From: Adineta vaga
Lineage: Eukaryota > Rotifera
Reading direction: 5' to 3'
DNA: 64,000 nucleotides
Assembly: GCA_021613535.1 (NCBI GenBank)
Contig: CP075495.1
Location: forward strand, 8,680,001-8,744,000
The translations under genes were made by a program, and so were the position numbers. The notes under the pieces were generated by a model. That model did no database searches. It had not been told where the DNA came from and saw only the letters and a program-made list of their open reading frames with translations. This document shows, one piece after another, positions 22,810 to 36,072 of the stretch. How positions within the stretch are numbered: the first letter of the stretch is position 1; every line of letters starts with the position of its first letter.

Positions 22810-24527
22810 TTATTTTCCCCAAGGATAAGGTGAATTAGTCGTTTGATAGTTGTATGCACCTTCTTCATATGGTTCACATCCTGTTTCGGCAGCAAGAGAA
22901 CTTGTTGCAAAATTGTTATATAAAACTTCACCATAATTTATGTTATCCCAATAGTCATTGATTTTGCTTATGATCGTTCCTGCATTATTTGTTCCCCAAT
23001 AATTACCAGTTGCTGTCACATCATAGATACCTTTGCTATCAATGTTATATTGTGTATTTGAATAGAAATTGCTTTCGGAAATGTTCACTGAGTTTATACT
23101 GAGTGGTCTAACTCGAAGTCCAATAGCAAAATTCTTGACGGTAGAACGTGATAGAATTAAACCAGCTGCAATAATGCCAACACTATCCGTTTGTGAAATT
23201 GAACCGGAACGACCGATGGAACTACATGAAATAGTTGATGTACCATTGATTGTTAATGGTGAACGTACTGTAATGTTCGAATACATTATTTTAGCTTCAT
23301 GGTAAGGTAAACGAAGATCACCATCGATAAATGACACATTGCGCATAATTAATGATTTCGGAATAGTATAAGTGAGATCTGCGACACTAACTATTGTGAT
23401 GTTAACCTTAGTTAAGACTGAGTTTATAATTGATATCGAATGTTCCTGATAATTCATTAATAAAGTCAGATTGCCAAGAGTGAATTTGCAATTACGAAAT
23501 GTGATACTAGGTGGCATTGTAGAATAATAAGAATAGTAATAGTAATACAGATTAATATATGCTGTAGTAATATTATACAGAGAAGAATCTTCGAAAATTA
23601 TCTGTGCTGGATTGTATTGTTCATAATTAGAAATAATAGAAATTGTAAAATCACGTATTACCGATTGGCCAACAATAAATTTATAATTCGTAGACATCCA
23701 ACTACGACCTCCATACTTAACTGTTGCATTTATTACATTAGAAGCATTAAGTCGAAACATGCTAACCTGTGTCTGGGCACCGTATTCTATAGTAATATTT
23801 CGAATTGTACAATTATTGATTTCTATACCTTCGTTTCCTGCTTCAGGATAAAATGTTCCGTAGAAAATATTACTATTCAACATACGAATTGGTTCACTCT
23901 CTGTATTACCACTTGATATAGTTGTTTGCGAAAATGAGCATGAACGAAATGTCATAGACGGAACAGATGGAAAAGAAGCACGGGGATAAATACCTGAAAA
24001 ACAAATTAAAATATACGAAAAACATGTACACTCTGTAGTCAGAAGAACTTACCATTTGCTGAGACTCGGGTACCATCAGAAAAAGTGCTTGAGTCTACTA
24101 CTAATTCACCACTATTCTGTTGCAAGCCAGTACCTGAATGAATGATTTGTATAGCACTTTTTGGTCCTTTGAATTGGGCATAGCGAATAGATGTTAATGC
24201 GAGTTGAGTACTCTGGAATTTCAGCATATATTTAAGATCAGTTGCTGATCCACCTTCCAATGTTACTCGCTGTAATGATGTACCTTCAATTTTCAGATTT
24301 CCTTTCACCAAAATTTCAAAATCTCCTTGCACAAAATTGATCACGACGCCAGCTTGAATCGTGAGTGTAACATTGCGCGGGACATGAAGATCTTTCGTGA
24401 GATAATATGGATTAGCTGAACCAACATTGCTCCAAACTGTATTACCAAGCAGAACACCACCGACATTCGTAGCTGCTTCACTTGAACTGCATAGTAGACC
24501 AAGTATAACAACAAAGTATACACGCAT
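22810..24527 (-). CDS. secreted beta-helix repeat protein
   Basis: Two exons (24527-24053 and 23993-22810) give 552 aa, TAA stop. Residues 1-18 or so (MRVYFVVILGLLCSSSEA) form a signal peptide. The remainder is rich in short N-T/N-S-containing beta rungs (for example NNCTIRNITIEYG, SSLYNITTAY), typical of right-handed parallel beta-helix proteins, with many N-glycosylation sequons. Near the end is GNYWGTNNAG, a motif I associate with secreted beta-helix proteins of bacterial or rotifer origin. No catalytic residues can be assigned, so adhesive, surface-coat or carbohydrate-binding roles are guesses. A TATATAAG box lies about 60 nt before the ATG. Confidence 0.8.
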
Positions 24528-24585
24528 ATTCGAATGATTGATTCGATAGATTTAGTTGTGATTGTGAACGGATCATACTCAGCTA

Positions 24586-24593
24586 CTTATATA
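24586..24593 (-). promoter_or_regulatory. TATA box of beta-helix gene
   Basis: TATATAAG on the minus strand, 60 nt upstream of the start codon at 24527. Confidence 0.55.
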
Positions 24594-25145
24594 TTCAGTG
24601 CTTTCGCCACTTCGTTCTGTTTCATCTCGATAGGTAGGAAGACGCGAATACATGACTTTACTTGATAATCATTCAGGTATAATACTGTGTTGTTTAATCA
24701 TTCTTATTTTCACTACCTAACTATGTCAGCTGTCTTCCTAGATATATATATATATATATATATATTAGGAATGTTAGTAAAGATAAATCATGTATGCATG
24801 ATTTATTTATACATATATTGGTTGGTGTGACATAATAGTTCTGAAGACTAGAATACTTGTGTCGAGTTTCTTTTGCATTTACTCGCTTAGTCATTGCAAT
24901 ACATTGACGTAGATATTATATTTTGGAGGAAAAGATGATTTTCAAAGTATATATGACAATATATACCGTAGTAAGATTAAGATCAATCGGTAGATAGACG
25001 TAAGTCATTACTTTAAAGTTCTTATACAGTCACTTCTTAAAAAAGAATTCTTTTCGATTTTTTGAACTTTCTATCAAACAAAATATCTTTATTTTTCAAA
25101 TATTAAATGCACAGAAACTACTAATCAAGAAAAAAGAAACAAATT
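24594..25145. other. intergenic, no gene seen
   Basis: Promoter side of the beta-helix gene and 3' flank of the SOCS-box gene. Contains a TA microsatellite near 24743-24766. Confidence 0.5.
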
Positions 25146-26484
25146 TTAGATGAGACATTTTAAATACTTTTTATGACTAGAACTTAAATTACAAAATGTT
25201 TTCTCTACTTGAATGAGTACACAGTGTTTCTTTCGAATAGAATTACGAATATGTAATCGACATATTTGTTTTAATGATAAACATTTATGAGTATTTTTAT
25301 CATGGATTTCATTTAATAGATTATTTAATTGCAAACAAATTCGCTTCACTGCACGATATTCATTGCATTGATGAAAAATTTCTTCAATATAATGATGACA
25401 TTCATTTAAACGAATCAAATCTGTTTCTGACGGTTGAAAACCACAATGAGTAATTAAATAAGTAAATAATTGTATTTGTTTATCAATTAAATCATATAAT
25501 GCTCGTAATAGACGTGGATGAAATTTCATTCGAAGATCAATTAATTGTTTATTGTATAATTGAATTAAATAGAGATAAACCGGTTCAAGAATGAGAGCAA
25601 ATGGTGAATGAGATAAGAAATGATCTTCATCATTAATATCATCATTGTACAAATGAAATGGATTAAATTCAGTATATTCAATAAGAAAACGAAAACATTC
25701 TATTGAACCACATGGGCGAAGAGATTGATTTTTGAACCATTTGATATTATATTTATCAATCGTAACTTGCCGATGTTCGGCTAATAGACAAAGATAAAAA
25801 ATTTGTTGTTTGTGTTGGTGAGTAAGATGATCAAATGAAAATGATTTGAATTGAACTAAAATTTCTAGAAGATCACAACGATCATTACGAATAATACATG
25901 CTAAAGGTATTTCATTTTCATAGGCTTCTAATTCACGTTGAAGTAAATGACGAGGTTCATCATGTAAAAGATAATTATGCGTTTGAGTTGAACTACTAAT
26001 ACCATCAAGTGATGCACAAGGAAAATATTTCAGAATCAATTTCAAAATATTTCTATCACCTGAAAAATAAGATTGATCGATTATAAGCTTGACATAATGT
26101 CTTTATAATAATTAACGAACCTCTTTCACACGCGACTGGTACAAGTATTTTTCCACCTTCGGTTGATTGATTAATAAAATCAAAATATTTTGTAAAGATA
26201 TTTTCAATAAATATATCTGTTGATCGTTCGAGAATGATTTGGTAGATATTAAAATGATTATAACCAACTGGTATTGGACAGTCGACTAATGATCGATCAT
26301 CTTCAAGTAATTTATCAAATGTATCACAATCGGATTTCATGATTGCTTCCAATAGAAATTTTCGTTTTTCTGATTGTTGAGTTAATTGAACAATTTTTAA
26401 TGCAACATCAATGTATGACCATTGCTTTTTTAGGCGATTTTTCTTTCGATTATAATCTGTTGACATGTGGTATCTGACACACAA
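25146..26484 (-). CDS. SOCS-box protein with ankyrin-like region
   Basis: Two exons (26484-26121 and 26059-25146) give 425 aa from the first Met; a second Met six codons on would give 419. The N-terminal half has degenerate helical repeats, with one ankyrin-like stretch spanning the splice (ACERGDRNILKLILKYF). The C-terminus SLKQICRLHIRNSI matches the SOCS-box BC-box pattern (LxxLCRxxIR), implying recruitment of Elongin B/C and a Cullin5 ubiquitin ligase, as in ASB proteins. The donor GTTCGT is weak, while the acceptor TTTTTCAG is strong. Reading through the intron stays open for 21 codons before a stop. The substrate is unknown. Confidence 0.7.
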
Positions 26485-26815
26485 TATCTAAAAATTAAAT
26501 TTAATCTTGGATTTCGGTGAATATCATTGAACAACGATAACATGCAAATGTTCATATTCGATTATTATCTGCGCATGTAAACGACCATCTTTCTCAAATT
26601 GTTGGTTTGATTTAACAAGAATAAAACATTTTGTTTTCATTCATTCATTCATTCATTCGATGGCTAAGAAAAAAATTCATCAAAAAACCAAAAAGAAAAC
26701 GTCAAATAAAATGACAATGACTACAAAAAAAACACTTGACTAATTTTATATATGCATTAAAAAATGACTGAGAGATTATTGAAGAAAAACGTTGACTGTA
26801 AAGAAAAATATACAT
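26485..26815. other. intergenic, no gene seen
   Basis: Contains an ATTC tetranucleotide repeat near 26637-26659. Confidence 0.5.
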
Positions 26816-28677
26816 TTATACATCGCCCTCAACTAGAGGTGTAAGAGAAGATGGCTTTCGTGCTGTTAATAACCCATAACCATTATTTGTTTTCTCGGTT
26901 GCTGATGATGATGATTGTGGTGTGTTTTGCGACGATGGTGGTGGTGGTGGAAAACTTGAAGTTCGACGTCGAATTGACTCGTAACTTTCAGATAAATCTA
27001 CAGGATCCGAGATTTGACGGTCGATTTCAGTTTTCGTTGGTTCACCACCTAATTCGTGTTTACGTTTACGTTTCATTTGTTTTAAATCTTTCGTATAGAA
27101 TGCTTGCCATAAATGATTAATAACCTAAAATTATAATTTTTCATTTAGATTATTATTCAATATCAATTCATTCTTTGATTTACTTCAGTACAAACAAAAT
27201 CACTTGTATTGGATGATAAGAGACGAAGCATAAATATTCCATCTGGTTCAAGATAACCAAAAATAAATTCTCGATACCATCCTTTGACATATTCGGGTGG
27301 TTGAGAATGAAAATCTGTATCGCGTTTCATTAATTGTAAACGTCGTTTTATATAATTATATTGTTTATCAGGAAAAAATCGTGTTACCCATACGATGACA
27401 TCAAATATTGACTAAATAAATAAATAAATCGAATAGATTTTTCGAAGGATATTCAATTCAATACATACGACAATGAATACCATCATATACCAAAACCAAA
27501 TAAAAGTGAAGATCTAAGCAGATGCATTTGTGAATATAGATAACATCCTAAAATAAATTTTGTTTTTACCTGTTGAGAGAATAAATTCAATGGAAGAACA
27601 CATTGGACTGTATAACGATGAGAATCTCTTGGATGAAGGGCTTCTCGAATTTGAAAATCGCATAGAGTCACTTTTGGAAAATAGACTGATTGTGTATCCC
27701 ATCCTAAGTGAAATGAATGAGTATACAGATGAAAATTTTTGAGTGAAATTCAATTTTACCTCGTCCTTGAAGAATACGTTGAAGAACTTGAATACCAAAT
27801 AAATGAAATTCTTGTCCCAAAAACAGATTTAATAGAAAGATTTGACACACAGAATTTGTAATAAACAATGCTTTGGTTGTAAAATATACAATAATCAAAT
27901 AATTACCCAAATATTTACCCATAAATATACAAATCGTCATCAGTATACGTTTTAAATTCATATGTTTATCACGTTCTTCAGCTTGTCGACGTGGATCATC
28001 AACATATTTATCAATTGCTTCAACAATATATTCCATTAATTCATTTTTATGTTTATCATCTTTTGTTGCCGTATCAACAGATTTATAATTAATTGCAGCA
28101 TCAACAATATCACGAACATCGATTCCACTACGACGTGATAACGAACGCCAAACAAGATGCGGAAAATAGAAACAAAATGCTTGAAGAAGTAATATAAATG
28201 GTATCCATTGATAATAACGTAGTTCATTTTGACGTCGTTCACGATCAAATTTTGGTACTTTATGATCGAGAGGAATATAATATGTATTCGATACCCAACA
28301 TATATCATTGACATATTCCTAAAAGAAAAAAAGATTTTTGTTTCATTCTATTACTAAATCATTTCTTCTAATGTAAAGATGAACATGAGTAAAGTTTCAA
28401 TGAATATTTACCTCATAGTTTTTTGTAAACTGTGCAGGAACCCAACCTAATATATAGACAAAAAAATTATCAGATAAAATATGGCATTTAATTTTTTTGT
28501 TTCGATCTTACATTGGATATGTTTTGTACCAAATTGTTTATTTGTAACAATAATTGCAAAAAGAACAAGCATTAAAACGGTATACTTATATGACAGTCGA
28601 TCTGCAAAACTATCATCACAACGTGAGGCACCGAACACAAGTGTCGGTAAACGCGTTACCATACCAACGATATCCAT
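26816..28677 (-). CDS. innexin gap-junction channel
   Basis: Seven exons (28677-28512, 28446-28412, 28318-27760, 27703-27570, 27513-27469, 27411-27184, 27124-26816) sum to 1,476 nt, 491 aa. The N-terminus MDIVGMVTRLP precedes TM1. WVPAQFTKNYE and DICWVSNTYY form extracellular loop 1, and the innexin signature appears as RYYQWIPF at TM2. Exon 3 ends in TM3 and the second loop, which carries CDFQIRE and YTVQCVLPLNLF. TM4 is IFTFIWFWYM. The cytoplasmic tail is proline- and serine-rich. Innexins form intercellular channels and hemichannels in protostomes. Exon 5 is only 45 nt; its acceptor is CTGCTTAG at 27514-27515, not the upstream TTTTAG, because only that frame gives TM4. Confidence 0.93.
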
Positions 28678-30076
28678 TTTAGCCTTTGTTCTTAATCTGA
28701 AAAAAAGAACCAAATCAGTTAAACTAGTCATGCTGAGAAAATCGAACAGAAATAACATATTCTTTTGCATTCTTAAATGATAAATCAGACACTAAACATA
28801 GAAACAAAATTATAAGCGTTAGGAAAGAGAATATTAACTTGTCGATAAATTATAATAATATTCACGGGAACTGAATATCTTTTTAATGTATCATCATTAG
28901 CAAACAGAAATCATCAAAAATCGATTAAGCTAATTACCTCAGAAAACTATCATTGACTAAGAGTTACGATAATAGTATTGGTTAAACTTAATTGCCATAT
29001 ATACATTAACAATACTTGCCTTTGCACCGTTTACAATTAATATACCTCTATTTTCCATTCATAAATGCAGTGAACATATGAAAAATTCGTTCATTAGATC
29101 GAGAGACTAATACCAAAAGATACTTGATTATTATCAATAATAAGATCATAATGACGTGTTTTTCATTTATTTGTTCCTATAATCAAAGTATCTTTAAGAT
29201 GTCTTATGGAAATGCCGTAGTAGATCAAGATATTTTTCTTTTGAACATGAATCTACTAACCGATTCGATTCACATTTTTTGAAGAAAAACAATCAATTAC
29301 AACTAAGCTTACCAGTATTCTTCTTCATCATATGTTTCCAAACGATAATAAACTCCAGATTATTCGAATAAAGATTTTCCTAGAAGAAACGAAAAAATAA
29401 CAAACCGTCTTTGTTTCTGCATGATCATATCTGAAAAATATAAAAGAAAAGTTCTTTGTTAAATCAAGGCAAAAAAACTAGTTATCGATCAATGCCTTGT
29501 ATGTCAATAGAAAAGAAATCAAATGACAAATCACGATTTCTATTCATTAATCAATTGCTTTTCTTCAAATATGATTCGAGACTCTTGTCATAATTCGATT
29601 CAGTTTTTTTTATAACAATTTGACTTGTGTTAAAAAAAATTATTGTAACTTTCGTAAATTTAAAAGGTTTAAGATTTCTTACCACTTTGTGTTAACTCAT
29701 TTGGAATGGAAAGTTTGTTCTCTTAGCCTTTTTTCTGCTTTCCGTTCATTACTCCGAATGTATTTTGCTTTTTTTTCATCTGATTTATTTTGTCGTCTCA
29801 TGATCAATTGGATGAAAAAATCTTCTATTGAAAAGTATGGGTAATTAACTTATCGTAAATAAATAACTAAACCGACTAACCAACCAACACTACCACTACC
29901 ACAACCACAGAACCATCAAATTTGGTCGATTTGTCCTTAGGAAATGACCAATCAAAAATACTCGTGTGTCGCTAGACATCGATCGGAAGAATTTTTTTCA
30001 GCGTTCTTTCTTTTATTCTTCAAGAACAAGGAATAAAGAAGAACAATTGGAGCTATATCTTTACAGTCAATAATCA
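28678..30076. other. divergent intergenic region
   Basis: 1.4 kb between innexin (minus) and the acidic-protein gene (plus). Several donor-like GTAAG sites suggest non-coding leader exons of innexin, but none can be placed firmly. No other gene seen. Confidence 0.45.
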
Positions 30077-31238
30077 ATGAATAGTGAACAAACTTCACTC
30101 CCTGATTCTTCTTCTTCCTCAATATCTTCAAAAGATGCTCATCCATTGTCATTACCACTTTTTCTAACAGCTTCATCATCGTCATTGAAGCCATTACGTG
30201 AACGCAATCGAACAAATCTTAAACGACGTATTAATTTATCACGCAGTCAAGTATTGAGTAATGATTTTGAAAATGACGATAATCTTACAACTACAGCAAC
30301 AACTACGATAGATAAAACATCGACAAATATAACTAATTCTCAATCAACATTGTCATCCACACGTTCGTGCTTTTCTTCGCATTTTCTCAATTATCTTTCC
30401 GTTTCCTTTTTAGCATCAATTCATACTTATACAGAACTCTATTCGAAAACAGTTAGTCCAAGAACTCCATCACCTATTCATACAACAGTTACCTGTAGTG
30501 AAGTATGGGAAAGATTAGCTTCCAATGATGAGCAACACACTTTAACATCACCTAAATCATCAACATCAGTAACATCTTCAACGACAATCTCTGTTTTACC
30601 AACACATATTTCTTTTTCATATGATCCAAGTGATGATGAGGAAGGAAATGATTTATTAACTGATGGTAAAAATGATTTTCAATATGTACCTGTCAGTAGT
30701 CAATCGAAACTAGTTCAGTTTCAATTTTTAACATTTGCAAAACAACAAAATTTAGATACAAATAGTGCTACTGATGATGTTAACGGTAATGAAATCGATG
30801 ATAGTGATGATGATGATGAGGATGATGATGATGATGAAGACGAAGATGAAGCAGAAAATTTATATACAGTTTACAATGGTCACGAGATCAACGAAGAGGA
30901 GCAAGAAGAAGTAAGATTGAAGAAAGTCTATTCCATATGTTGTGCATATTTCAAAATTCCTTTAGAATCGAACAACAAAAAAACGAAAACGATCAGTATC
31001 AACGGCGGAATCACTTGATGCTTTCTCATCAGCTCATACTGAAAATGCTGCTGCATCTTCATCTACAAACACTAAAGAACCCTGCACGAAGAAACCTAAA
31101 ATCAAAGATCCTAATGCTAATTTTCAACGTCTAAACATGCGTAAGAAGAATTTTTCGCATGCCAAAAAGCATCAATTTGGTAAAAATAAACGTAATGCTT
31201 TCTATCGTCGTATGCGTAATGCCGGTGGACATAAATAG
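30077..31238 (+). CDS. acidic low-complexity nuclear-type protein
   Basis: Two exons (30077-30910 and 30966-31238) give 368 aa. The N-terminal half is Ser/Thr-rich. A segment of about 25 residues is almost all Asp/Glu. The basic tail has KKRKRS (NLS-like) and ends NFQRLNMRKKNFSHAKK...RNAGGHK. The NFQRLNMRKKNF stretch resembles, from memory, the short NFVRLNLKKK motif of RECQL4/Sld2-type proteins, but no helicase is present. A nuclear or nucleolar role is likely; the function is unknown. It converges with SLC13 100 bp downstream. Confidence 0.65.
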
Positions 31239-31337
31239 GCTTTCTTACTTGTTCATTTCTTTATTTTTCTCATTAAAAAAAGTTTATTTTTGTCTAATGA
31301 TAAAGTAGCAACAAATATATATGTATCATGTGCAATT

Positions 31338-34061
31338 TTATACTATTGTTTTCATTATTGTTGTCGATGAAGTAATATTAACTTGGAAAAAAATTTCTGT
31401 TGATTCATCATTTAGATTATAAATTTTTGGCATCCATGTCATAGCAGCAAGAAATACAACTGCAAAACCAATTAAATTCATTACAATACCAGCTTTGACC
31501 TAAAATAAGCATTAAAACAGAAGTGAAATTCTTCTTTTTCTTTTGTAATTCAATGTGAATATTACCATATCAACGACTCGAATAACACCACTACTGAAAA
31601 CAATCGAATTCGGTGGTGTTGCTTAAAACAGAATGAGAATAAAAATGATTGTCATTGATGTACGTTTTGTTTGAAATACTTACCAATTGGTAACATGAAA
31701 GCAAGAGAGACAGCTAATGTACAAGGAAGAATAAGATATGCAGGATGAATACCAGCTGAACGTGCCTATAGAAGAGATTAAAAACAAAATATTCTTTTGC
31801 GAGAAAAAAAACCCGTTATGAACAGTTACCACAGCATCAAGTACTGGAAAGAAAATACTTGCTGTACTAAGATTTGAAGTTACTTCAGTGAATAGACCAC
31901 TAATAACAATGATTAAGAATATAACAGCTGCATGTGGTACACCAGTTATAAATTTTAATGCTTGTGCAACACTATCCGATAATCCCTGATTCCTTATTAA
32001 TCAAAAGAAGAAAAAAAGAACAGTTTAATTAATTCTCATATATGAGCATACTTTAAATGCTGCTGCAATAGAAAGACCTGCTCCTAGTAAAAATATAGCA
32101 TCCCATGAAATATGTTTGACAAGAACATTCCATGAAACAATTGGTTGATATTTCCAATTACCTAAGTGAACAGATAACATATAAGGATCAATGTTTAGTT
32201 GTTGTTTAAAAGTACTTTTAAATGGATTAGAATTAGGTATTATTAATGAAAGTACACCACCAAATACTGCAACGGTACTGTCACTGATATAACTATATAA
32301 CAAGAGAAAATATTCAAGCGAATCCTTTTATTTTAATGGTAAGATATATAAAATACCCTTCTCGAAAGAGAATATTCCATCCATGTACGCCACCAAATTC
32401 TCTTGTTAACCATAAAATAATCATGAGTACAAAAACAACTCCTACACAATATTCACTCCAACTAAGTATCAAACAAAGAAATCGATCAAAAACAAAGGAA
32501 CAGAACAAGAATTTATTCGATACTTTACTTCGGTTTTCCAAGTTCTTTGTATTGTTTAACTAACATAGCTTTTAGCTTTGTTTCAATTTCTCTTGTTTCA
32601 GGATCTTTTCGACATCGGCATAATCTAGAGACATAAAACTATATTACATGAAGGAACAACCATTATTATGCACTCTTTTCGATTGTACAAGATTTGTAGC
32701 CATAACCAACATAATATTAGCATTATTATTGCAACTGGCAACGCAAAAAGAAGAAAATTAAGAAAATTCACACGAAAAGCTGTGTCTTTGTATGTTCTAA
32801 AATATGAATATTCAATAACCATTAGGAACCGAAAACAAACTTGTGATATTTACTTTTCAATATAGCCTTTAACAAAAACATTAGGTGCTGTACCAACAAG
32901 ACTTGATAGACCTCCAATAGTGGCTGAATAAGCCGTAGCAAGAAGATACGCTAAGAAAAAAAGGGTCACACAAAATTGGTCATTAATGTTCGATGAGTAT
33001 GACTGAATTACCTTTCTTGATTGCTTCATACTTTTTATGATGTGGTGTAACTACTGGCGCTCGACTTTGTTTCCGAAATGGAAATTGAAAACGTTGTTTT
33101 ACTTCAATCACAACTTCAGATTTTCTAGAATATTAAATATTCATATTCAAAACTGATTTCAGTGTATCTCTTATACATACGGTTCTTCACTTTGAAACGT
33201 ATCAAGAGTACCTTCTTTTGTTGTACGTTCAACAGACATGGTCGTTTCCGTTAATTCAAATGCTTCTAAAAATAATAGATTTCTTCATAAGTATTTATTT
33301 CATCTCACAGATGTGTTACCATTCCCACTAGAAATTGCTTGTTTATTCGCTTTATTTTGATTATGAAAATCTCTTTCATGATGTTCAAGTTCATCACTAA
33401 TGGCTATAGCGACTGGTAACATAATCGATGTGGCAGCAGAATTATTAATCCACATAGAAAGAAAAGCTGTAACCCCCATAAGACCAGCCATTGTCCTAGT
33501 TCCGATTAAAATATATAAAATCTCTTTAAAGTTGATAATGAATCTAACAAAAGAACATCATTCATACCATTGTGTCGATGTACCAACGAAACTCAACACA
33601 AATAATGCTATTCTTCGATGTAGGTTAACAAATTCAACAGCATAAGCAAATGATAGGCTACCGAAAAATAGTGCAATTATATCTTCAGCATATGATCCTG
33701 CCACTGTTTTCGGTGTTAGAATACCAGCCTACACATAAATAAGAGGAATACTGTGAAGCAAAGCGAACAAGAAATAATTATGTTCACCATTGGAAAAAGA
33801 AATATTGGTAAAATCGATGTAACTGGTAATGGAATCACTTCAAAAATCCAATAAATCATAAGAATGAGTACAATATAACCACATTTTGCTTGCTAGAAAG
33901 AAAGAAAGACAAGAAAATTAATCAACATAGATCGTTTTTAAACATAAACATCATACTTGAGATTGATGTACAGTAGGTAAAGGTAGAAGAATCAACGGAA
34001 CAGCTAACAGCATTAATAAACGCCATCGTTGTCTAATCCAACTTAATAAAGGATTTCTCAT
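31338..34061 (-). CDS. SLC13-family sodium/carboxylate (or sulfate) cotransporter
   Basis: About a dozen short exons. The start MRNPLLSWIRQRWRL is at 34061. Both transport motifs of the family are visible: WINNSAATSIMLPVA (first SNT-like) near 33450 and TEVTSNLSTASIFFPV (second) near 31880. Multiple membrane segments include LLGAGLSIAAAF and SLAFMLPIATPPNSIVFSSG, the latter a strongly conserved SLC13 element. A long hydrophilic loop lies between TM4 and TM5. The protein imports di-/tricarboxylates or sulfate with Na+ across the plasma membrane; the substrate cannot be assigned from sequence alone. The stop is TAA at 31338. A TTTTAG acceptor 35 nt before the ATG could be a trans-splice site. 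Confidence 0.88.
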
Positions 34062-35398
34062 GATTAATTTTTGTCGTCTATGAAAGTACGTTTCTCTAAA
34101 AGCAGAAAATATGAAATGAAAATCATTAGTTGTTTTCAATTTGTTATCAAATGTCAATATAATCTTTATTTTTACTGATTTACAATGGTCTTTAAAAGTA
34201 CATGAAATAAAAAAAAGAAATCCTTTTTCTTTTATCTATTCTTTTCGTTTCAATCTTAGTAAAATAACATAGGTATGCAAGTTTTACTTGTCTAATAAAT
34301 CGAGTCAACCAAATGTAAAATGAAAAACCCTTTGTACGAAAAGTAACAAGGATACTTAAATCATTTTTATGGGTATACATATGGTTTTAACCTGTGAGTC
34401 AGTAGACAGATTAAGAATTAAATATCTCGTGAAAATACACATATGAAAGCGTATGATTTTATCAGAAAATAAAAACATACATGTCTATTCGATTACATAA
34501 CAAAAGTTATTATCAATAATTAGTAGAGTTAAGAAAGAATGATTTATATCGTAATGACAATGAAATGTTTATTCTCAAATCTATCTCACTAGAAAGTAAC
34601 GAATTTGTATTGTACTTAATTCTTTAAAACAAACGGACTATATGCATTGACTTATGATCAACTTTACAATTAAATCTAGTTATATTTCATTTAAATATCG
34701 ATGCAGTTTCGAATGAATTAATAGACAGATTAAAGAAATCTTTTCACATTAAATTTCAATTGTCTACTCACTAATTTGATGAGTAAAGCATTGGTGATTT
34801 TGCTAAAATATTCAAAAAAACATTCTTTCAAATGAAGTATCATAAAATGATTTAAAAAGTACTCAATAAAACTATCACAAATATTTGAGTTTTGAAAGAA
34901 GCAGTTGCATGTTGTGTAATAAATACGTACTTGTGAAGAAGTGTTACTTATATTTTCACCTGTAAGGTCTGTTATCTCTTTAGTGTGCTGATAGTCGTTT
35001 TTTGTCTATATCCGTAAAATAATATATTCAAAATGGATAAACAAAATATTTCATTTTCTATCTTTTCATATTTTATCGACATTGAGATGAATATCTTATT
35101 TACAATAGGTATTTTCCATCATCACTTTTGCTACATAATTTTAACAAAAAGTATATTTGCTATCAAAGAAGATTATATGAAAATATCTGTATGAATAGAA
35201 TCAACAATGAGGATAATGATTCATGTATTTAAATGTTAATGTAATAAACAACTGAGAAGTAATGCTAATGAAATGGCAAAGAAGAAAGAAATTTCAATGA
35301 TCCTTGAATATCAAGCAATGTAATACATACTAAATAGAAAAAAACCTATTTTTCCCAGTATATAAAAGTGTGAAAATAAACATCTATCCGCCAGTAAA
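34062..35398. other. divergent intergenic region, no gene seen
   Basis: 1.3 kb of AT-rich sequence between SLC13 (minus) and the first CAP gene (plus). A TATA box for the latter lies at its right end. Confidence 0.5.
35361..35368 (+). promoter_or_regulatory. TATA box of CAP gene 1
   Basis: TATAAAAG 38 nt upstream of the ATG. Transcription would start within a few bases of the start codon, so the leader is very short unless the downstream Met is used. Confidence 0.55.
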
Positions 35399-36072
35399 AT
35401 GCCGCAGTGTGTCCTGTTCATCTATTTTGTTATCAGTTTATTGTGTATTGTTTTACATGGTAGTAGACATTCTAGTCATACTCGTTCAAATAAAGATGAT
35501 CTACAAACAAAATTTCATCCACGTGCAGTTACAAGTTTCACAACTGCTCAACGTCAGGTACAAAAGCAAATGTTGAAAGATCATAATGCTCTTCGACTTT
35601 TGCATTGTGCACCAGAATTGAAACTTGATGATGAACTAAATCGTTTGGCACAAGATTATGCGAATACTCTGGCGAAAACGAATAAATATGAACATAGTGA
35701 TTTATATCATTTAGGAGAGAATCTCTTTCGGATGAGAAGTAGTTCTTCAATTAGTGATCTTAATGGAGCTGGTACATATTTCTCGTTTCATTATCAACTG
35801 ATGCATGAATATCATTTTTCTTCTTTTTAGCTAAACAAGCTTCGAAGGGTTGGTACGATGAGAATTCACTCTATAATTTTGATAAAGCAGAATTCTCTGA
35901 TGATACAGGTCATTTAACTCAACTGTTATGGAAAGAATCAGAAAGACTTGGCGTCGGTTATGCACTTGGTAAATTGGGATCTGAATATACAATGTATATA
36001 GTTGCTCTTTATGATCCACCTGGAAATACTGACGAACTCTTTCTTGAGAATGTACTCTCAACATCATGTTAA
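35399..36072 (+). CDS. secreted CAP/SCP-domain protein 1
   Basis: Two exons (35399-35771, 35831-36072) give 204 aa. A hydrophobic N-terminus (FIYFVISLLCIVLHG) is a signal peptide. The CAP domain follows: DHNALRLLHCAPELKLDDELNRLAQDYA, then HLGENLF, ASKGWYDE, GHLTQLLWKESERLGVGYA (CAP1 motif) and YDPPGN (CAP2). It resembles GAPR-1/pathogenesis-related proteins. CAP proteins are usually extracellular, with sterol/lipid binding in some members. Two Cys, HC and the C-terminal SC, could pair. It is a tandem paralogue of the next gene, with the intron at the same place and phase. Confidence 0.88.

Noticed and set aside
29620-29844. 74-aa plus ORF between innexin and the acidic protein
   Set aside because: No similarity, no splice support; composition as in surrounding intergenic DNA.
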